From Silene noctiflora (taxonomy: Eukaryota > Streptophyta > Magnoliopsida > Caryophyllales > Caryophyllaceae): a stretch of DNA of 24,457 nucleotides. A model generated the notes under the pieces. It saw only the letters and a program-made list of their open reading frames with translations. It had not been told where the DNA came from and did not search any database. The stretch lies in NCBI GenBank assembly GCA_009801015.1, contig VHZZ01000035.1, positions 417,255 through 441,711 of the forward strand. Direction: 5' to 3'. The translations under genes and the position numbers were made by a program. Below, piece by piece: positions 18,601 through 24,457 of the stretch; position 1 is the stretch's first letter; each line of letters starts with the position of its first letter.

Positions 18601-20638
18601 TACCATGAGAAGGCAGTAAATTGTCACTTAACAAAATTGCAGGTAACCCTGATGATCTTCGTGCTTCCAGAGGAGAAGGAACATTCAACATACTAGGTGG
18701 GTTTCGTAATTGATCTTTAGTAAATGTCTGCTGAATATCGTTATAAGGAGCACCAGGACTCGAATTCTGAATATTGACGTACGAATATTCCTGAGCACTA
18801 GATTCATTACCTCCCAATATCCTGTGAGAGGATTCGACCCAAGGACTATGATCACCCCCAACAAATAAGCCAGGATTATCCTCATAATTGTTCCGAGGAA
18901 GAGCTGGGCTGGGCAAACCGGTTCTTTGCTGAATGTTATATGAGTCATATACAGGAGGTGGTACATGCACTGGGGTAGGGGCATTTCTCCACATACCCTG
19001 TGCAGAAGGATTGCTGTGTAATACTTGCTGAGCTGTATTTACTCCATAAGAATTTGGCATATTTGAAATTCGCAGACTTTGGTCCTCCAACGGGATATGC
19101 ACATGGGGGCCAGCATCAACACCTGCTCGAATGTAGCGTGGATCGTCATGGCGTGCATAACTAGTGGGCGCAAGATTCCCATCAGGTACATTTGTCTGCC
19201 CAACATGTGTATTTGTTCCAGTGCCATTAAAGGAGTAATGATCACCTAACCTTCCAGCTCCAGAAATTGGTGCTCTCTGCTCATCCATTCGTAGCTGATT
19301 TTGTAACATCCACCCTCTGTCCGGAAATTGGGTTTCATTGTAATGCAGATGAGGATCAACCTGCTCTCTGCTGTAAACACTATGATGTAATTTTGGGTCT
19401 GTGTTCAGCAAAGCAGCTTCCCTTCTAGGAAGACATTCAACACAAGGATTTGAAACCTGAGGGAACCCATTTCCCATGTTAGGTTGTTCGGGGTGAGACT
19501 GGTCTTCAGGCTTCCAGTGAAAGTCAGAGGACGATGGGTTCCTTTGGAAAGTCAAACCCACCTTGCAATGCCCACATACATTTGAACCATCAACAGCACT
19601 TGGTCCGTTAAGTATGTTGCCAGGAAATCCACCCCTGTCAAGCGGCACACCACCAGCCGGCAACCAAACCACATTATCGGAGTATTGATTTTGCTGATCA
19701 AATGGGATTTGACTATTCACGTGCAAATGACTAGATTCCTCGGGAAACCTATCCATCATTAACTTATCCTGCCCCTCTGGCAGTCCCCCGCGAAAACGAG
19801 CAGAGGTAGGCGGTGATTGATTTTCTGTCAACGGGCGTGCATCATGAGGTCCACCTCCATATCTCGGGGAATAATACGCAGGACTCCACTGGCCCTCCTC
19901 ATTATATCGTGGCTGTGCAACATACCCCTGAAGTTGACCTGACCCCAAAGTAGGAACAGCGAGCTGCCTCAAATTATACGGATGCATATCCATCTCATAA
20001 TTCCTCATATTATGACCACTCCCATCAAGATTCATCGAGTTAAACAACTGATCCGCAATCTGAACCTCATCAACCGGTGTCAAAACAGGAGAATCACCAA
20101 CCCCCCGCCTCCTATACTCCGGAGAATCACTAACACTATTCAACGCGTCCACATATCTCCTCTCCGTATCCCTCTCATCCCCATCCATAAAATGAGGGGA
20201 CATGTCCTGCTCAGGATGCGAAAACAAGAATATCCTAAGCCTGGTAAACCCATCCCCAGGGCCCAACTTATCATACTCCTCCATCATATTCGTCACATCA
20301 TCGTCATTAACAACAGAAACAAGCGCATCCAAATCCTCATCGGGTTGCTGATACTTCAAAATCGACACACCCTCATACAATTCCCTCATCCTCCTCATCA
20401 ACTCATCACACCCTACCTCACGTGGAACACTCACAATCCGAGTCTCACCACCTACATACCTAAGTTTACCGTCTTGTGGCCGCGGTAATATACTCCCTCC
20501 AAAACTACACAAAAACTTAACCCTAGGGTTCATCTCATCATTAACCGCATTATTATTGGAATTCAAATCCGTCAAATTACCACTACTACTACCACTATCA
20601 TCATTACTACTACGAGCACAATTCATGACATCGATCAT
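12601..20638 (-). CDS. RAF35: PB1-domain Raf-like MAPKKK, group B4, RAF35-like (8 coding exons, 1,137 aa)
   Basis: Coding exons are 20638-18173, 18067-17963, 17578-17426, 17107-16944, 16737-16590, 15625-15503, 15261-15174 and 12767-12601; all introns are GT-AG and the frame is open throughout. PB1 domain at about 38-138 (VKFLCSFGG start, acidic [12 protein letters not shown]). A long disordered linker (140-820) is rich in Pro, Gln, Ser and Asn. Kinase domain at about 864-1130: P-loop GTGTYGSV (871-878), Lys891 in VAIK, Glu915, HFDLKCEN with Asp993, DMG at 1015-1017 in place of DFG, then [11 protein letters not shown]. The end [12 protein letters not shown] closely resembles Arabidopsis At5g57610 as I recall it. 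B4 Rafs act in the cytosol and activate SnRK2 kinases in osmotic stress; this role is by homology. A second Met at residue 5 could also start. Confidence 0.93.
14459..14548 (-). repeat. SINE-like 3' fragment ending in TTG repeats
   Basis: On the minus strand it reads 'aggtttcgtatatcc', then 'ccccttacc', 'gcattggggtaatgttg' and ends TTGTTGTTG. Some plant tRNA-derived SINEs (tobacco TS type) have TTG-repeat ends. No A or B box is visible beside it, so it would be 5'-truncated. Family assignment is tentative. Confidence 0.4.
14826..14864 (-). repeat. Second degenerate copy of the SINE-like 3' fragment
   Basis: The plus-strand string 'aacaccattcactagtgcct..ggcctcctgcaaatg' aligns with 'aacaacattaccccaatgcct..ggctgccgcaaattg' at 14464-14502, in the same orientation about 360 bp away. 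Confidence 0.35.
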
Positions 20639-21000
20639 ATTTGATACGAGTATTAAATTATTAACAAACTTGAGAATTCGACGAATTCCTTAATTACGAT
20701 AAACATACGGATACATATATACAAAATAATCGATCAGATGATTAGATTACCTGGAAAATTGAGAGAGGAAACCCTAGGGTTGAAGAACGTAGAATTTAAT
20801 TGCGAAAATTGGGGATAATTGAAAATTTAAAAATTAATGAAATGATGATGAAAATTGTGGACTGGCATGCGTATGGGAGAGAGGAGTAGGATGAAGATGC
20901 GAAAGGGAGATGCTTTTGGTTGAGACTTGAGGTGTTTGTGTGTGTGTATACGTGGCTATTCCTCCATTGCTGGACTTTTATTATTAGCCGCTACTTGTTG
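20639..21000 (-). promoter_or_regulatory. RAF35-like 5' leader and proximal promoter, possible leader intron
   Basis: On the minus strand the leader includes an AAACCCTAGGGTT telo-box (20769-20781, reading equivalently on both strands) and a good donor, TTTTCCAG/GTAATC, at 20751/20750. Possible acceptors follow at about 20664-20690, so a short 5'-UTR intron of 60-90 bp is plausible but unproven. Further out are a TAATAATAAAAG TATA-like string and a CCACGTA G-box/ABRE-like core near 20949-20955. The latter would suit a stress-signalling gene, but one short motif is weak evidence. Confidence 0.4.
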
Positions 21001-21059
21001 GGAGGATTCTACGTCCGTTTCAGAGCGCGTACCATCTACGGTATCATCATCCAGGATTT

Positions 21060-21531
21060 GAGGGTTATGTGATCCGAGCTCGCAAACTTGACCCGACCAG
21101 ATTCGATATCTGATTCGGCGAAATACGAAATATATAGTAACCTGAAGGCTGAAACCAACTTGACACGACTTGTTTTGGACCTGACATGCGATACAACTCG
21201 ATAATCAGTAAACCGAACGGATCAGACTGTTATAAAATTGAATTGATATTGACCAAATGAGTTTAGTGACCCGACAATTATTAAGTTTAATATTGAATTA
21301 GTGAAAAGTATGTTTGACATAATCACAATTATTGGTAAAAAAAAATTGATAATAATCAGACACGAAATGACTCGTTGCAAACCCGACCCCACCCTCGCAA
21401 ATCTATTGGTCTGAAATAATATGATCGACAACGATTAGCCTGAACTCAACTCGACTTATAAATGTATGTTGACTCGATATGACTTGAATTTGAATTCGAT
21501 CAACCTAACCGGTTGACCCATTTGTCAGCTC
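21060..21531. repeat. Degenerate repeat rich in ACCCGAC words with hAT-like right end
   Basis: Words such as 'cttgacccgacc', 'gacccgac', 'aactcgac' and 'ggttgaccc' recur across the segment. Its right edge TTTGTCAGCTCTA resembles the TTTGACAGGTCTA end of the hAT-like MITE at 5576-5684 and is followed by GTTAGGAC. I found no matching left end, so this is probably a truncated, older relative. Confidence 0.4.
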
Positions 21532-21678
21532 TAGTTAGGACCCGGGAGATTTACTTTTTTCAACTCTGTTAAATTAAATTCCAACAATATGGTCGTAGAC
21601 ATGGCAACGGGTTTACGAGTTCATCGAGTTAGGTGCAGGTTAGTGAGTCGATCTCGTGTGTGTTGTTAATACTTGTTT

Positions 21679-21879
21679 CTTCCTTCGTTCCTATTAATAG
21701 TTATCTATTTTGGCACAAACTGATATAAAAAGGATGAGTGAATTTTGACCACACAAAACACCAAACCTGCTTGCATATGAAAGGTGGTCCACAAAAAGTT
21801 ACCGAAAAAAGAAATAGACAACTATTTAATAATATACCCCAAAATGGAAATAGATGATTATTGACCGAAACAGAGAGAG
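21679..21879. mobile_element. Stowaway-like MITE, about 200 bp
   Basis: Left end CTTCCTTCGTTCC, then 'attaatagttatctatttt'. The right end, on its complement, is CTCTCTCTGTTTCGGTCAAT, then 'aatcatctattt'. TA follows the right end (21880-21881); the left TA is not exact, so that boundary is approximate. Confidence 0.6.
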
Positions 21880-22131
21880 TATTAAGTTATTAAGGAGTAA
21901 TGGTAACTGAATAGCATCGAGTCAAGCTGCGTTGCACCTTTGAATCAAATATAGGTGAATAGGTCCTTTGTTAGGCTGCATATCGGGTCCGAATTAGATC
22001 GGTTTTATCGAGTCTAATGATAGATAATTGATGATCAACCTGCTTGCTTCGATCTTATTTGAATGTGATGACATGACATGGGAAGACTCTGAAAACGATC
22101 AATAACTTATTCTACTAGATGAAGCTCAATA

Positions 22132-23302
22132 TTCCCTTTGCTCCATTGAATTGTTTACATTTTTAAAAGGGTTATTTAATGTGAATACTCTGAACTATTA
22201 CACCCCTTCTCAAAATATTCCCTACTTTAAATTAACTACGAATACTATCAACTAATGCACACCTTCCCACATAATGAAACAGGTGGAAGGGCTACCTGTT
22301 CCACCGATTGCCTTTGTTTAAAACATAGTTTTTCGGTGTTTATTCATCTCCTTCTCTTTTACCTTCATTTATTACCTTTTCTACCTTTTCTTCTTCTCTC
22401 CTTGTACTTATTCATCTTCATCGCCATTGTTAACCCTTCATCATTTTCACCCTCAATTAATTCCACAATAAAAGAGGTAAATAAATTTCGCCCTAATTAA
22501 TTACTAATGTTATTTATTTAATATCTTAAATTGGATTTTCCCCAAGTTTTTGTTTTTCATTTGCAATGTTCTTCCACATCGTCGTCATTAAGGGCTTCCT
22601 TGATGGATTATTTATTGAGAGAGTTCAGATTTGGGGCGGTGATTTTAGGGATTGTATTTTATGCGTCTGTAGAAGGTATCTTACCTACCCCAATGTCTAA
22701 CACTGTAACACATACAAACTGTTGTTGAATGAATATAATGAACATCAAATACTCGAGATATTTAATTTGAGGAAAAAAATCAAGTCTAATGATGAGTAAC
22801 AACTCAGCACAAAAGTTCGCTGATAATATGGTCAAGCAAGCCAACTTATGAGAAACACAACCAAATAAATTCTTCCCCATTTGTGCTTTGTGAACCCGCC
22901 GCATTTGATAAATAAGAAGGTGACCACTAACCATCCATTTAGGGAGGAATTTCAATAAGAGATTAAAAAAAAAAGGAGAAAGAGTAGAGATATATAATTT
23001 ATAACTCTAAAAATAAAATAAAAAATGCAGGTATCTTCTGAAAATGTAAAGAAGAGGAAGATGGGGTTCTTAATAAAGAAAAGGGCGGTCCCCGTTAAAC
23101 ATTTTACCTGCTGCATCAGGTAAAAAAGAGAGCAATTTTGTTAGATGGGAGGGGGCGTATTAGTTGATAATATCCGTAGTTAATTTAAAGTACGGAGTAT
23201 TTTGAGAAGGGGTGTAGTAGTTTAGAGTATTCTCATTAAATAACCCAAAATTATGTGAGGAGAACTTTGAAAAACGTAAACAATTCAATGTAACAGAGAA
23301 AG
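22132..23302. mobile_element. Stowaway-like MITE split by a larger insertion
   Basis: The left end is TTCCCTTTGCTCCATTGAAT (then TGTTTAC). On the complement the right end is CTTTCTCTGTTACATTGAAT (then TGTTTAC). TA borders both sides (22130-22131, 23303-23304). Only about 37 bp remain left and 56 bp right of the inserted element. Confidence 0.7.
22169..23246. mobile_element. Element with about 90-bp terminal inverted repeats, unclassified
   Basis: The left arm (22169-22258) starts GGGTTATTTAATGTGAATAC and is matched by the complement of 23157-23246, starting GGGTTATTTAATGAGAATAC, at very roughly 85-90% identity by eye. AAAA stands outside both ends. Such long inverted ends are typical of Mutator-like elements, but no 9-bp duplication is visible, so the class stays open. 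The left part (22330-22470) is pyrimidine-rich like a plant 5' leader. The open frames inside show no known domain. The element is inserted in a Stowaway-like MITE. Confidence 0.65.
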
Positions 23303-23779
23303 TACAAGTTAGTTTAATAGCGTCAAAGAAACATCAAACAATTGTTTATCTTAGTTGTTTTAATCGTGAAATAATATAATGCAACCTAAAAAGACTTGAA
23401 TATAAAGTTATCGATTAAAATTGAAAATGTTCGACAAAATAATCGTATATGTTATTAACTTTATTGAATAGTGATGGGGGGCGAATCTAAAAGTGAAATT
23501 TTGAAGTAGCGAACTTTCCTCATATTGCTTTATACTTATGTTAAGGTCTATATATAAGAATTTTGGATAGCAAAAATCGATAATTTTAAGCACTTTTTGA
23601 AAAGTTGGGGTAACATTAACGAATGCTACCCTTTGTTACTAGTTAGGTTTCCCGGGCCTAATTCTGATAATTTATAAATCGAGCTCAACCCCGACTGACA
23701 CCTAAACCGACCTAAGTTAACTTAACATGAACCAAACTCAATCCGAAGATGACATTGTCAACAAAATTCAAATCTAATG
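23303..23779. other. AT-rich intergenic DNA
   Basis: No gene or complete element is seen. A stretch near 23680-23750 contains 'ctaaaccgacc' and 'gaaccaaactcaa' words reminiscent of the degenerate repeat at 21060-21531. Confidence 0.5.
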
Positions 23780-23889
23780 CTCCCTATCATTCGTGAAATT
23801 TATTCACACAATTATAAATTATACTATTGTTTAAATATATATAAGAATTATTTTGTTTGAATTGTATAACTTTAAAGAATAAGAGGGAG
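23780..23889. mobile_element. 110-bp Stowaway-like MITE
   Basis: Left end CTCCCTATCATTC and, on its complement, right end CTCCCTCTTATTC (11 of 13 match). TA follows the right end; the left flank is TG, so the duplication is imperfect. Confidence 0.6.
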
Positions 23890-24159
23890 TATGAGCTAAT
23901 TCCGTTAGACATAATTCATAATCGATCCGAGTGACCATCCTTATCAAACCCAATTGGTGGGTATATAATTATATATGGATTAAGGAGCGTGGAGTTTACG
24001 ATGGTAGAGTGTGAAGGTGGGAGGTCAAATTGGTATGGTCATATAAAAGGGCCACTTGTACTTGTATTTGTGTTTTGCTTTCACTGTCGCCGTAATTATA
24101 TATTCTGTTTTTTGGTTGTGCAAATATTTTTGGCCGCAAATTCTTTACTTTTTTCTAGG
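23890..24159. other. Intergenic DNA before the copia LTR
   Basis: I see nothing in it beyond a short open frame without family features. Confidence 0.5.
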
Positions 24160-24310
24160 TGTTTCTATTAGGATATTAGGTCCATAAGGGCCGACTATCA
24201 TTAGGGTTTAGAGTATTAGGGTTCCTTCAACTGTATTATAAATACGTTGTATTGTTATCAGTAGAAACATAACCATCAATAATATAATTCTCCCCTTTAT
24301 AATCTTATCA
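24160..24310 (+). mobile_element. Ty1/copia 5' LTR (about 151 bp)
   Basis: The segment starts TGTTTCTATTAGGATATTAG, contains a TATAAATA box near 24238 and ends TTATCA directly before a primer-binding site. Short length, TG...CA borders and the Met-tRNA site point to a Ty1/copia-type or TRIM element in forward orientation. Its body lies beyond the window. The 5' boundary is inferred from the TG and could be off by some bases. Confidence 0.7.
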
Positions 24311-24322
24311 TGGTATCAGAGT
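24311..24322 (+). other. Primer-binding site, initiator Met-tRNA type
   Basis: TGGTATCAGAGT directly follows the LTR; its first 11 bases match the standard plant copia site. Confidence 0.85.
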
Positions 24323-24361
24323 CTCACGGTTTTGAGGCCTAAACACGTCATTCCGCCACCT

Positions 24362-24395
24362 GCCGGTGGGCTAAAGATATGCCACGCCCACCGGC
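24362..24395 (+). other. GC-rich stem-loop in the retrotransposon leader
   Basis: GCCGGTGGGC (24362-24371) and its perfect complement GCCCACCGGC (24386-24395) enclose a 14-nt loop, 40 nt after the primer-binding site. It would fold strongly in the element RNA. Confidence 0.75.
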
Positions 24396-24457
24396 GGGAT
24401 ATTGTTACCGATTACTCAAGAAAAAAAAAAATCTTTTTAGTTAAAAAAAAAGAAAAA

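Noticed and set aside
19982..20488. 168-aa plus-strand open frame
   Set aside because: Antisense shadow of the PB1-encoding exon; Ile/His/Pro-rich with no independent evidence.
22255..22955. Three open frames of 65-98 aa inside the long-inverted-repeat element
   Set aside because: No recognisable domains; the first is a Leu/Phe run from a pyrimidine-rich tract. Possible captured exons cannot be supported from sequence alone.
23408..23593. 61-aa minus-strand open frame
   Set aside because: AT-rich random-looking frame with no family features or gene context.

Overview
The window is plant nuclear DNA. It is AT-rich and carries two intron-containing genes of land-plant families, both on the minus strand, set in layers of transposable elements. 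Many ends of the CTCCCTCCGT type (Stowaway) and frequent 'actccgta' strings suggest a eudicot, perhaps Caryophyllales, but that placement is only an impression. One base is undetermined (position 269).

Left edge (1-2946): a retrotransposon stack. A Ty3/Gypsy-type LTR end (1-809) abuts the degenerate 3' end of a Ty1/copia element (RNase H remnant, C-terminal tail, polypurine tract, 3' LTR, to 2896). Two later elements sit inside the copia remnant. One is a complete 819-bp TRIM-like miniature LTR element with a perfect 5-bp target duplication. The other is an 833-bp inverted-repeat DNA element with an 8-bp duplication inside the copia LTR. A 34-T run closes the block.

Gene 1 (3244-4684, minus): an R2R3-MYB transcription factor, three exons, 346 aa, best read as a MYB36 orthologue, the endodermal regulator of Casparian-strip formation. 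Intron 1 holds a 75-bp Stowaway-like element.

Middle (4685-12600): promoter and intergenic DNA with a Stowaway-like element containing a 109-bp hAT-like element, two Helitrons of one family (the first contains a PIF/Harbinger-like element that itself contains a Stowaway-like element), a retroelement 3' end with poly(A), a tRNA-derived SINE, a MULE transposase remnant, and an unrecognised frameshifted coding fragment at 10125-10381.

Gene 2 (12601-20638, minus): a PB1-domain Raf-like protein kinase of plant group B4, closest in my recollection to Arabidopsis RAF35 (At5g57610). I resolved eight coding exons with consistent GT/AG borders and phases, giving 1,137 aa. Related B4 kinases phosphorylate and activate SnRK2 kinases in osmotic stress.

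Right flank (20639-24457): the RAF35-like leader and promoter, Stowaway-like MITEs, a 1.08-kb element with about 90-bp inverted ends lying inside another Stowaway-like element, and the 5' LTR, primer-binding site and leader of a Ty1/copia element running off the edge. The two genes have no obvious functional link. I found no tRNA, rRNA or CRISPR locus and no new gene system; the unusual content is the nested transposon architecture.
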